The notes below the pieces were generated by a model. The model did not search any database and was not told the origin of the DNA. It saw only the letters and a program-made list of their open reading frames with translations. The translations under genes and the position numbers were made by a program. Shown piece after piece: positions 14,442 to 22,279 of a stretch of DNA of 22,879 nucleotides. The stretch comes from Candidatus Omnitrophota bacterium (GTDB taxonomy: Bacteria > Omnitrophota > Omnitrophia > Omnitrophales > JACQLI01). Location: positions 1 through 22,879 of the forward strand of contig JACQLI010000012.1 of the NCBI GenBank assembly GCA_016204125.1. The letters run 5' to 3'. Positions within the stretch are counted from its first letter, which is position 1. Each line of letters opens with the position of its first letter.

Positions 14442-16091
14442 TTACTCGCTAAGTTTGAGATCCAGAAAGTTTTTCAATTTTCTAGCCCGCGTGGGGTGCC
14501 TGAGCTTACGAAGTGCTTTGGCTTCGATTTGCCGAACCCTTTCGCGGGTAACATTGAAGATCTGACCCACTTCTTCGAGGGTCCGCGGGTAACCATCGCC
14601 GATTCCAAAGCGAAGTCTCAATACCCTCTCTTCCCTCTCGGTGAGAGAGGAGAGAACACCATCCATCTGCTCCTTCAACATGCTGTAGGCTGTTGCATTG
14701 GCCGGAGAGACGGCTGATTTGTCTTCAATAAAATCACCGAAAGTGGTATCGCCCTCATCTCCGATAGGGGTCTGGAGACTGATCGGTTCCTGTGCGATTT
14801 TGAGAATCCCTTTTACCTTTTCCACGGGCATCCTCATCACCCGAGCAACCTCTTCCGCAGTAGGTTCACGACCTGTCTCCTGTACCAAGTGACGGGAGGC
14901 ACGGAAGAACTTATTGATCGTTTCAATCATATGCACGGGTATGCGAATAGTCCTCGCCTGATCAGCAATGGAGCGGGTAATTGCCTGCCTGATCCACCAG
15001 GTGGCGTAAGTCGAAAACTTATATCCCCTTTTGTATTCAAATTTATCCACAGCTTTCATAAGACCAATGTTTCCTTCTTGAATAAGATCCAAGAATGAAA
15101 GCCCACGGTTGGTGTACTTCTTGGCGATGCTAACGACCAAACGAAGGTTGGCAGCAACAAGGGCCTTCTTTGCCTTTGAAAGTTCCTTTTCTCTTTTCTG
15201 AATTCCGCGAAGGTATTCGTAAACCTTTTTCTCAGGCTCTCCAAGTTCCTCGAGAATCTGCTGATTCCGATTCATGACAAGTCCAATCGCTCCTCGCACG
15301 TGACGACGACGGAGTTTCTGGATCTGCTGTCTGTTATGCTCTAATTCATTCAGCTTCGCTTTGAGGTTCAGAATAATCTGTTGAACAATTCCTACATTGA
15401 GATTGAATTGCATCAAAAGTTGCACACAATTAGAACTTTTATGAGCCGCACGGAGTCGACGCGTGAGAACCTTGAGTTTCCTTTTCGTCAAAGCAAGTTT
15501 AACCTCATGTTCTTCATCGATAATCGATTCGAGATTAACCTCACCGCTCTGGAGTTGATTAACAAGTTTCAAGACCTCTACACGAGAAGCCTTGGTTTGA
15601 TAGACTGCTTCCTTAACGCGGTCTTCGGCCTCTTCAATCCGCTTTGCGAGGTCAATTTCCTGTTCCCGCGTCAGGAGAGGGATCTGACCCATTTGACGAA
15701 GGTACATCCGAACAGGATCATCCATGCGAACCCGCTCGTAATCTTCAGCAGCTTCCTGGTCCTCGTCAATATCCTTATCCCTCTTCAGATCTAAGGCCTT
15801 TGCCTCAGCCCCAATTTGAGCGAGAGGAGTCTTTTCTATTGCGCCACTTGTGATTTCGATATTTTTCTCGTTTAACATACCAATTAATTCATCTATCTTT
15901 TCCGACGAATTCACATTCGGCGGGAGTGATTCATTGATTTGCTCATAAGTAACGAAGCCTTGTTTTTTACCCAGGGCAATAAGTTTTTCGACCGCCTTTT
16001 CAAAAGTAATTTTGGAGTCCTTGTGGTTGGAAGGAATAGGCTTTTTAGCGGACCGACTCTTAGTATCTGTTGGATGATTTTTAGCTTTCAC
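14442..16091 (-). CDS. rpoD: RNA polymerase primary sigma factor RpoD
   Basis: This is the housekeeping sigma factor that directs RNA polymerase to -10/-35 promoters. The 549-residue protein has region 1.1 (about 30-83), region 1.2 with DDPVRMYLRQMG near 124, a non-conserved spacer, region 2 with ANLRLVVSIAKKY and DLIQEGNIGLMKAVDKF (about 313-385), region 3 (about 395-475), and region 4 with the helix-turn-helix TLEEVGQIFNVTRERVRQIE near 505-525. The frame runs five codons further up to a TTG, but AAGGAG lies five bases before the GTG at 16091, so GTG is the likely start. It follows dnaG, as in the classical macromolecular synthesis operon. Confidence 0.96.
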   Translation of the reverse strand: MKAKNHPTDTKSRSAKKPIPSNHKDSKITFEKAVEKLIALGKKQGFVTYEQINESLPPNVNSSEKIDELIGMLNEKNIEITSGAIEKTPLAQIGAEAKALDLKRDKDIDEDQEAAEDYERVRMDDPVRMYLRQMGQIPLLTREQEIDLAKRIEEAEDRVKEAVYQTKASRVEVLKLVNQLQSGEVNLESIIDEEHEVKLALTKRKLKVLTRRLRAAHKSSNCVQLLMQFNLNVGIVQQIILNLKAKLNELEHNRQQIQKLRRRHVRGAIGLVMNRNQQILEELGEPEKKVYEYLRGIQKREKELSKAKKALVAANLRLVVSIAKKYTNRGLSFLDLIQEGNIGLMKAVDKFEYKRGYKFSTYATWWIRQAITRSIADQARTIRIPVHMIETINKFFRASRHLVQETGREPTAEEVARVMRMPVEKVKGILKIAQEPISLQTPIGDEGDTTFGDFIEDKSAVSPANATAYSMLKEQMDGVLSSLTEREERVLRLRFGIGDGYPRTLEEVGQIFNVTRERVRQIEAKALRKLRHPTRARKLKNFLDLKLSE

Positions 16092-16116
16092 ATTGGCTCC
16101 TTGCAAATTGTAGCAA

Positions 16117-16122
16117 ATTATA
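16117..16122 (-). promoter_or_regulatory. Possible internal promoter -10 box for rpoD
   Basis: A perfect TATAAT lies about 25 bases before the rpoD start, in the AT-rich 145-base gap after dnaG. No good -35 box stands at 16-18 bases. An internal rpoD promoter would be in keeping with other bacteria, but this call is weak. Confidence 0.4.
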
Positions 16123-16236
16123 ACCTATGATTTAAAATTAAGCTATAGGGGCCCAAAATAATATTATTGTCTCCTATTTCTTTGTAACTCATTTAACTAC
16201 AAAGGGTTATATAAGAAAGGGGGCGTTTCTTTCACG

Positions 16237-18003
16237 TTACCCCTTTTGAGTCAAAAGTAGGCGGTATTCCTGGAGTAATTCCGTCACCTTTCCTTTCTCA
16301 CCACCCTCTTCAGCATCTACAATGGCTTGCCTCAACTTCTCAAGTCTCTCTTCGACTCTTCTCTGCTTCAGTTTTCTAAGGCAGTCGGAAAAGGCCTTCT
16401 CCTTATCTTTCTGTGTCAATTCGGTTAAGGAGTAGGCTGCAATGAACGATTTAACCGATTCCTCCTCCAATCGATTAAAAACCTGGCTATAACCTATCTC
16501 TTTTCCTGATGCCGTGAGTCGCTCCAAAATCTGAAATACTTCACGTGCCCGGGGATGCTTAAAATCTTCGGAAGATAGAGAAGTCCCTTCCTTTTCCCAA
16601 AAGGATGGTTCTTCCAACAAAAGGGAAATAAGTGTCCATTCCTCGGGATATTCATTACCTAGAGGCTTGGACGTAACTTGGGAAACTATCGATCTTTCTC
16701 GAGAACGAATCTTTTGTTGAAAGATAACGAGTTCATTTCGAAGAGATGCTTCTCCGACACCCAAAAGCTTAGCTAATTTTTTCATGTATCGATCAAGAAG
16801 AAGGGAGCTTTTAATTTTTGAAAGTGTTTCGATAAACTCTGTTGAGATTTTAAGAAGACCTGCCGAGTCTGACGGATCATAGCGGTGGCGTAAATAATTC
16901 CATTTGAAATCAAAAAAATCTTGGGCAGTATCAAGCAGTTTTCTGAATTCCTCAGGACCTTTGTCTAAGATAAAACTATCAGGATCCTTGGCTTGGGGAA
17001 GCACGACAATCTTGATGCTCATTTCCCCTTCCAAGAAAACTTCGAGCCCTCTCAAAGAAGCCGCTTGACCCGCCTGATCTCCATCATAAATAAAAACTGC
17101 CTCGTGAGTAAACCGCTTCAATACACGAACATGATCCTCAGTAAGGGCTGTTCCTAACGTCGCAGCGACGTTTGGAAAACCGCTTCGGTAGACCCGCAAA
17201 AAGTCAAAGTATCCCTCTACAATGAGAATCTTAGAATCTTCCCGAGAGAGGAAACGTTTAGCAAGATGAAGACCGAACAACTCCTTCCTTTTTCTAAAGA
17301 TCGCTGACTCTGATGAATTCAAATACTTGGGCATCTCATCCCCAATCCCTCTTCCTCCAAAAGCAATGACTTTCCCTTGCAGATTGTGAATGGGGAAAAG
17401 AATGCGGCCCCGAAAGAGATCATAGGGATTTCCTTCTCGCGATCTCAATGCCAAGCCCGATCGATAGATCACTGTATCCTTAACCCCCCGACGAGTAAGG
17501 AATTCAAAAAGCCCCCTCCATTCAGGGGTTGCCCACCCAAGAGGAAATTCCTGTAAAATATCTTCCTCAAAACCCCGTTTCTTCAGATAGGTTCGAGCGG
17601 CCTGACCCTTTTCAGGATGTTTCAGGTTGTTTGAGTAATATTCCTGGGCCAGTCGGTAGGCTTCATAAAGACCTTCGGACTCGGAGACCTCTTCCGTGGA
17701 GCGCTGCGTTGGTTCGGGTAGGGCAAAATTGACACGACCTGCTAAATTGCGAAGCGCTTCAGGAAAAGTAAGATTTTCGTACTTCATGAGAAAACTAAAG
17801 ACATTACCTCCCACTCCACATCCGAAACAGTGATAGATCTGTTTTTCGGGATGGACGTTAAAAGAAGGGGTCTTTTCTTGATGAAAGGGGCAAAGCGCTT
17901 TGAAGGTACGCCCACTTCGCTTAAGCGGAATGTAGCTTGAGATAACCTCAACGATATCGTTGAGAGACTGAACCTCGTCGATCATTCTTTCTTCGTAACG
18001 CAT
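16237..18003 (-). CDS. dnaG: DNA primase DnaG
   Basis: DnaG makes the RNA primers for DNA replication. The 588-residue protein has the N-terminal CHC2 zinc-binding domain with C38, H41, C59 and C62 (CPFHQEKTPSF and HCFGCG), the catalytic core with GGRGIGDEMPKYLNS near 225, and the TOPRIM metal site in VEGYFDFL and YDGDQAG. The C-terminal part, which binds the DnaB helicase, is divergent. The frame stays open upstream to 18069, but that would overlap cvpA and add basic, non-family residues. The ATG at 18003 has TGAGAG just upstream, sharing the cvpA stop codon, and yields the usual MRYEERMIDEV start. The next ATG at 17985 is possible. Confidence 0.96.
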   Translation of the reverse strand: MRYEERMIDEVQSLNDIVEVISSYIPLKRSGRTFKALCPFHQEKTPSFNVHPEKQIYHCFGCGVGGNVFSFLMKYENLTFPEALRNLAGRVNFALPEPTQRSTEEVSESEGLYEAYRLAQEYYSNNLKHPEKGQAARTYLKKRGFEEDILQEFPLGWATPEWRGLFEFLTRRGVKDTVIYRSGLALRSREGNPYDLFRGRILFPIHNLQGKVIAFGGRGIGDEMPKYLNSSESAIFRKRKELFGLHLAKRFLSREDSKILIVEGYFDFLRVYRSGFPNVAATLGTALTEDHVRVLKRFTHEAVFIYDGDQAGQAASLRGLEVFLEGEMSIKIVVLPQAKDPDSFILDKGPEEFRKLLDTAQDFFDFKWNYLRHRYDPSDSAGLLKISTEFIETLSKIKSSLLLDRYMKKLAKLLGVGEASLRNELVIFQQKIRSRERSIVSQVTSKPLGNEYPEEWTLISLLLEEPSFWEKEGTSLSSEDFKHPRAREVFQILERLTASGKEIGYSQVFNRLEEESVKSFIAAYSLTELTQKDKEKAFSDCLRKLKQRRVEERLEKLRQAIVDAEEGGEKGKVTELLQEYRLLLTQKG

Positions 18004-18010
18004 AAATCTC

Positions 18011-18568
18011 TCAGGCCGTCGCCTTCCGAATCGCTGTCCCTTTAATCCAGTCGTGTATTTTGGGCACAACCTGGACCAACAGCTGGCCGCTCCAAGAAGA
18101 AACTTGGTAGGAACGGTGAATCCAGTCTAACGGAAAAAGGACTAAAAAGTAAGAGATGAAACTGAAAAAAAGAAAATAACGAACCATTCCAAGCAAAACC
18201 CCGCCCACCATCTGAATCGGCTTTGCTGCCTCAATATGCATCAATCTCCCAACAATTTCAAAGATAAGCCTCAGAGAAAACCAGCTGGAAGCCCAGATAA
18301 TTCCAAAAGTAAAAACTCTGGTATACGATTCAGGCCAAGGAGTTTCTCGGGCAAGCCATGCGGCAAGAATCATGTAAAATTCAAAGGTGACATAAAGAGA
18401 AATAAGCATTCCCAAGAGACGAGGCAATTCTTGGCTCACCCCATGTTTGAGGCCGAGCAGGATTCCCACTAAAAGAAAGGCACAAAGTGTCCAATCGACC
18501 CACCCAAAGTGAGAGAAGAAGTAACGCCAGAACCAACTTTCTGTCACCATTTCCATGATATTATTCAC
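18011..18568 (-). CDS. CvpA-family membrane protein
   Basis: The 185-residue protein has about four hydrophobic segments (near residues 28-45, 50-72, 85-110 and 122-145) and the family-like opening WVDWTLCAFLLVGILLGLKHG. CvpA proteins are small inner-membrane proteins of uncertain function, named for colicin V export in E. coli and also linked to envelope and bile stress. The start is uncertain: a GTG at 18568 overlaps mtaB by eight bases, and ATG codons at 18556 and 18550 follow. The short spacer to dnaG (the stop is within the dnaG ribosome site) points to translational coupling. Confidence 0.82.
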   Translation of the reverse strand: MNNIMEMVTESWFWRYFFSHFGWVDWTLCAFLLVGILLGLKHGVSQELPRLLGMLISLYVTFEFYMILAAWLARETPWPESYTRVFTFGIIWASSWFSLRLIFEIVGRLMHIEAAKPIQMVGGVLLGMVRYFLFFSFISYFLVLFPLDWIHRSYQVSSWSGQLLVQVVPKIHDWIKGTAIRKATA

Positions 18569-19850
18569 GGCCTCTCATTTCTTTTCGGCCCAAAATTCCA
18601 TCATCTGTCACTTCTAAAAGTTTTACCTGTACGGCCTTACCCAGAAATTCAGGAGACGCCTGAAAGTAAACCTTCAGGTAGTGAGCAGTATGGCCTTGAT
18701 AAAGTTCTCCCTGTGATACTTTGCTTTCAACCAAAACATGAAAAGTTCGGCCCAGAAACCTTCCCTTTGCCTTATGCACCACCTCTTCTGAAAAAACCTT
18801 GAAGCGCTGCATTCTTTCTCGTATGACTCGCTTGGGAAGGTTCTCTAAACGAGCTGCGCGCGTTCCAGGTCGTGAACTGTAAGGGAAGGCGTGAATCCGT
18901 ATGGGGCTTGTTGCCTTAATAAGAGAAAGGGTATTCTCAAAATGCGACTCTTCTTCACCTGGAAAACCGATCATTACATCCATTGAAAGACAAAAATCGG
19001 GTATCTCCTGACGAAGCTCACCAATCAGATCGAGGTAGAAATTTCGTCCGTAACGTCGATTCATCTTCTTTAATATCTCGTCATCTCCTGATTGGAGAGG
19101 TATGTGAAGCTGCGGACAAACCTTGGGTAAACCCTTTATGCTCTGGATTAAATCCCCCTTCACATCCATGGGCTCAATCGAACTCAGTCGAATCCGCTCA
19201 ATATCAGGAATAGCTGACAAGGCCTCTAGGACAGAAACTAAATTCGACTTTGGTTCAAGGTCAAGACCGTATGCTCCAAGCTGTATTCCAGTCAATACCA
19301 CTTCACGGAAGCCCGAACCACTGAGTCTTTTCGCTTCTTCCACAATCTCACGAAGAGAGCGGCTCCGAGAAAGACCTCTAACCAAAACTACCTTGCAGAA
19401 AGTACAGGCATGATTGCAGCCGTCTTGAATTTTAAGAAAAGCGCGGCCATGTCCTCGGAAAGTAGAAATTTCGAGCGAATCGTATTCCCACCTCTTCTGC
19501 ACCTCAGGAGTTCCACAACCATGTGCAAGTCGATCCGCCAGGCCTTCTTTCTCCCTGTTCGAAAGGATGAGGTCGACTCCAGAAAGCGCTTCAATCTCTT
19601 TTCTATTCCTTTTAACCCAGCAGCCCGTTACCACAATTCTGGCGTTGGGATTCTCACGCCTGAACCGTCTGATCCAATACTGATTTTCACGATCAGCCTC
19701 TTGGGTAACAGTGCAGGTATTGATAACAATAAAGTCACTTTCGCCATTCTTGGTCTCTTCAAAGCCTCGCCTAAGTAAGGATTCTCGCATCGCCTGCGTT
19801 TCGTACTGATTGACCTTGCAACCAAGTGTGAGAAAGTGAACTTTTTTCAT
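18561..19850 (-). CDS. mtaB: tRNA t6A37 methylthiotransferase MtaB
   Basis: MtaB converts t6A at position 37 of ANN-decoding tRNAs to ms2t6A, using two 4Fe-4S clusters and SAM. The 429-residue protein has the UPF0004 domain with C11, C46 and C77 (TLGCKVNQYE, INTCTVT, VTGCW), the radical-SAM CNHACTFC with C145, C149 and C152, and a C-terminal TRAM-like domain that ends in LGRK. TLGCKVNQ distinguishes it from MiaB and RimO. One variation: after the radical-SAM cysteines the sequence reads KVVLVRGLSRSR where relatives usually have a PxxRG stretch. The start ATG lies six bases after the rsmE stop, and the ribosome site is weak. Confidence 0.93.
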   Translation of the reverse strand: MKKVHFLTLGCKVNQYETQAMRESLLRRGFEETKNGESDFIVINTCTVTQEADRENQYWIRRFRRENPNARIVVTGCWVKRNRKEIEALSGVDLILSNREKEGLADRLAHGCGTPEVQKRWEYDSLEISTFRGHGRAFLKIQDGCNHACTFCKVVLVRGLSRSRSLREIVEEAKRLSGSGFREVVLTGIQLGAYGLDLEPKSNLVSVLEALSAIPDIERIRLSSIEPMDVKGDLIQSIKGLPKVCPQLHIPLQSGDDEILKKMNRRYGRNFYLDLIGELRQEIPDFCLSMDVMIGFPGEEESHFENTLSLIKATSPIRIHAFPYSSRPGTRAARLENLPKRVIRERMQRFKVFSEEVVHKAKGRFLGRTFHVLVESKVSQGELYQGHTAHYLKVYFQASPEFLGKAVQVKLLEVTDDGILGRKEMRGRE

Positions 19851-19856
19851 AGGTTT

Positions 19857-20624
19857 TCAAAACATCAAAAATCGAATAGCGCTAACGACACCAATAAAAG
19901 CGGTTTCAAGACGCAGAGTAGAGCCTTCTAAGAAAACCCGTTTCGCGCCTCGAGACTCGGCTAACCTAACCTCTTTTTCAGTAAACCCACCTTCGGGGCC
20001 AAAAAAGAGAAAAATCGAAGGCGTCTCTTTAGCCGCTTGTAAATTCCTGCATTCCTCAATCATGTTCGAAAAAGTAATACCTCTAGGGTCGGTATGAAAA
20101 ATAAACACGGGCTCTGCTGGGTTCAGTTCCTCCTCAATGACTTTATTAAAGGATGCAGGACCTTTGACTTCTGTGAGGATAGGGTTTCCTGACTGTTTGG
20201 CTGCTTCAATCACAATCCGTTCCCAACGTTGCCTGACTTTCAGTTTTGCATCAACGCTCATTTTGACAACACTTCTCTCACTCTCAAGCGCCCACAGTTC
20301 CTGAATTCCCAATTCCTCGCTTTTTTCAACCAAATCATCCATCTTTCTTTTTTGAGGAAGGACTTGTCCCACTTTGAGAAAAAGAGATTTTTGTTCTAAG
20401 GAGAAGATTTTTGCGAGTTTCAACTTCGCTCCTTCAGTCTCAGAAATGGAATCGATAGTGGCTTCGGCACCCCGTCCTTGTCGATTAAAGATTCGACACT
20501 TATCTCCTCGTTTCAAACGCAAGACCCGGTGAAGGTGAAAGGTTTCGCGAGGCGAGAGGTTAAGAATGGCACCCTCAGCAGAGAAAGCACGATCTACATA
20601 AAAACGCCGAAGGCCACGAGGCAA
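19857..20624 (-). CDS. rsmE: 16S rRNA m3U1498 methyltransferase RsmE
   Basis: RsmE methylates N3 of U1498 in 16S rRNA, using SAM, in the assembled 30S subunit. The 255-residue protein has an N-terminal PUA-like domain (RFYVDRAF, HLHRVLRLKRGD) and a C-terminal SPOUT knot with FFGPEGGFTEKE near 208, then LRLETAFIGVVSAI. It starts at a TTG at 20624, six bases after the csp stop; no better start occurs before the conserved RFYV block. It is the second gene of the csp-rsmE-mtaB-cvpA-dnaG string. Confidence 0.93.
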   Translation of the reverse strand: MPRGLRRFYVDRAFSAEGAILNLSPRETFHLHRVLRLKRGDKCRIFNRQGRGAEATIDSISETEGAKLKLAKIFSLEQKSLFLKVGQVLPQKRKMDDLVEKSEELGIQELWALESERSVVKMSVDAKLKVRQRWERIVIEAAKQSGNPILTEVKGPASFNKVIEEELNPAEPVFIFHTDPRGITFSNMIEECRNLQAAKETPSIFLFFGPEGGFTEKEVRLAESRGAKRVFLEGSTLRLETAFIGVVSAIRFLMF

Positions 20625-20630
20625 GTTAGA

Positions 20631-20939
20631 TTATTTCGACTCTTTTTTAGGTCCTTCTTTGGAAGGTGCCTTTTCTTCTTTTTTGGCAGCGGGCGGCGCC
20701 TCAGCGGAAGGAGCTTCTTTCTTTTCTGCTTTCCCGGTACGGACCACGTTTGCTGCCTGAGGGCCTTTTTCTCCCTGAACGACTTCGAAGGTTACGCTTT
20801 CCCCCTCTTCCAGAGTTTTGTAACCCTCCCCCTGGATTGCAGAGTAGTGAACGAAGACGTCTTGTCCGCCACCTTCTTTTTCAATGAAACCAAAACCTTT
20901 GACGTTCGAAAACCATTTTACTTTCCCTTTTTCCGCCAT
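20631..20939 (-). CDS. Cold-shock domain protein with a charged C-terminal tail
   Basis: The first 68 or so residues form a standard cold-shock domain: GKVKWF near residue 5, RNP1 as KGFGFI at 14-19, RNP2 as VFVHY at 28-32, and the end QAANVV. Such proteins bind single-stranded RNA or DNA and act as RNA chaperones. At 102 residues this one is longer than the usual 66-72, with a tail of about 34 residues made almost only of Lys, Glu, Ala, Pro, Ser and Gly that should be disordered. A strong GGGGAGGGG ribosome site precedes the ATG. The gene sits 39 bases after the HU-family gene and heads a run of translation and replication genes. Confidence 0.95.
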   Translation of the reverse strand: MAEKGKVKWFSNVKGFGFIEKEGGGQDVFVHYSAIQGEGYKTLEEGESVTFEVVQGEKGPQAANVVRTGKAEKKEAPSAEAPPAAKKEEKAPSKEGPKKESK

Positions 20940-20978
20940 ACTGCCCCTCCCCTTCTCAACCCGTTTCCTTGATTCAGC

Positions 20979-21251
20979 TTACTTAACCTTCGCCTTCAAA
21001 ATCAAACCCGGCTTAAAGACCACAACCTTTTTCTCCGGAACTTGTACCTCTTCACCGGTACGAGGATTCCTTCCAATGCGTCCCCGTCGGTTCTTCACCT
21101 TGAAAACACCGAAATTGCGAAGTTCAACCGTCTCTCCTCGCTCGAGACTTTCTACAACCACATCAAGAGTTTTCTGAACAACCTTTTTCACATCGATCTG
21201 CGCTACATTGGTATCATTGGAAACTTTGATAACGATGTCTTTCTTGGTCAT
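20979..21251 (-). CDS. HU/IHF-family nucleoid DNA-binding protein
   Basis: The 90-residue protein is of typical length. It starts MTKKDIV and ends with a basic tail; the family signature GRNPRTGEEV is at residues 60-69, with the DNA-intercalating proline at 63, and ELRNFGVF near 43. The family bends DNA as a dimer and shapes the nucleoid. I cannot tell HU from an IHF subunit. The ATG has GGAGGTGA seven bases upstream, a strong ribosome site. A promoter and a 5' leader with an inverted repeat precede it. Confidence 0.95.
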   Translation of the reverse strand: MTKKDIVIKVSNDTNVAQIDVKKVVQKTLDVVVESLERGETVELRNFGVFKVKNRRGRIGRNPRTGEEVQVPEKKVVVFKPGLILKAKVK

Positions 21252-21284
21252 TCATCTCACCTCCCCCCGCTATCTCAAACCCAG

Positions 21285-21321
21285 TTTTGACGGCCTGTCG
21301 AGTCACAACTGATTGTCAAAA
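21285..21321. repeat. Inverted repeat in the leader of the HU-family gene
   Basis: TTTTGAC at 21285-21291 is the reverse complement of GTCAAAA at 21315-21321, with 23 bases between. It lies between the predicted promoter and the ribosome site, so it could be an operator or a leader hairpin. Arms of seven bases could occur by chance. Confidence 0.4.
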
Positions 21322-21335
21322 TTGAAGATGCGCAA

Positions 21336-21364
21336 AGGTTAACAGGGAAATAATGACATGTCAA
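21336..21364 (-). promoter_or_regulatory. Promoter of the HU-family gene
   Basis: TTGACA (21364-21359) is followed after 17 bases by TAACCT (21341-21336). The -35 box is perfect, the -10 box weak. The -35 box overlaps the ten-base palindrome TGACATGTCA, a possible operator half-site pair. Transcription would start near 21329. Confidence 0.5.
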
Positions 21365-21400
21365 GATTTTTTCTCGCATAACTTGAATAATGGTATGAAG

Positions 21401-21855
21401 TTACCGCAGAACGTGCTCAGAATGATAGGAAAACTTACGGATAAGTGTCCAAGCCCTATAAATCTGCTCGGATGCCACAACCGCTGCTATTTCATGGGGT
21501 AGCGTCAAAGGACCAAAGCTCCACACCTCAAATCTGACTCAAGCGAGCGCAACTCCCCATCAGGACCCCCGATAACAATCTGGAGGCACTTCGTTCCAGA
21601 CTGAAGAAGTTTCTCTAAAAAAGTTGCAACTTCTTCTGATGACAAAACTTGAGCTCCTGGAGTACGGTCACAAACCCAATTTTTTCTCCCCTCTTAGAAG
21701 ACCTTTCTTGCAGAGTTCCTAAAAACTCACAAGGAACGAAAATGGCAAATCCTCTTGACGTATTCAGTTAGGAGAGAGTAGCAGGCTGGTAATTTGAAGC
21801 CTCTTGGAGAAACCTTTTGAGATAAAACCCAATTCAGACGAAATTCAATTCGCAC
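21401..21855 (-). pseudogene. rlmH: Broken rlmH (23S rRNA pseudouridine-1915 N3-methyltransferase)
   Basis: No intact gene exists in this 600-base gap, but conceptual translation of the minus strand gives RlmH-like blocks in order. A GTG at 21855 starts the reading; EYVKRICHFRSL falls near codon 40, then an in-frame TGA at 21729-21727 and a TAA 27 bases later. The same frame continues with LSSEEVATFLEKLLQSGTK and IVIGGPDG, the SPOUT knot motif. Near 21524 one base is missing, and the next frame reads WSFGPLTLPHEIAAVV then EQIYRAW and YHS, ending at TAA 21403-21401. The whole is about 151 codons, close to the 155 usual for RlmH. Two stops plus a one-base loss indicate decay. Sequencing error is possible but would need three separate faults. 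Confidence 0.8.
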
Positions 21856-21865
21856 CAGATTCGTG

Positions 21866-22264
21866 CTAAGGCCGAAGCATTTCTAAGAAACGTTGATAGA
21901 GAGGCGGACCTAGAACTGTGATTCCAATCAACACAGAGCCCATTGCAGCAATCAAAACAGCACCTGCAGCAATATCCTTGGCCCGCTTTGCCCCGAGTGA
22001 GTAACGAGGAGAAACAATATCGGCTACAACTTCCGAAACGGTATTGAAAGCTTCTGCTACCCAAACACCCACAATGGCAAGAACAATAAGTCCGAATTTA
22101 ACAGGATCCAGACCTAACCACCAAGCAACCAAAAGCACAAGAACTGTCATCGCCCCGTGGATCCAGGCATTATGCTGAGTTTTGAGCATATCCTTAAGAC
22201 CCGCGAAACTGAAGACAAAGCTTCTTATTCTTCCCAGGATCCAGTTCTTATACTTATTTTCCAT
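21866..22264 (-). CDS. dgkA: Diacylglycerol/undecaprenol kinase (DgkA family)
   Basis: The 132-residue protein is a small integral membrane lipid kinase with three hydrophobic segments (near residues 37-51, 55-72 and 97-118). The family block reads EAFNTVSEVVADIVS at 71-85, matching the usual EA(L/F)NTAIE...D pattern, followed by AKRAKDIAAGAVL. Glu71, Asn74 and Glu78 are catalytic or metal-linked in relatives. It phosphorylates diacylglycerol or undecaprenol; the substrate cannot be read from sequence. It starts 15 bases after the redoxin gene and ends ten bases before the decayed rlmH. Confidence 0.9.
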   Translation of the reverse strand: MENKYKNWILGRIRSFVFSFAGLKDMLKTQHNAWIHGAMTVLVLLVAWWLGLDPVKFGLIVLAIVGVWVAEAFNTVSEVVADIVSPRYSLGAKRAKDIAAGAVLIAAMGSVLIGITVLGPPLYQRFLEMLRP

Positions 22265-22279
22265 AGATACTTGTTTTTC

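Noticed and set aside
21252..21865. Genuinely gene-free gap or small mobile element between HU and dgkA.
   Set aside because: No terminal repeats or transposase are visible, and most of the gap translates in order to RlmH blocks.
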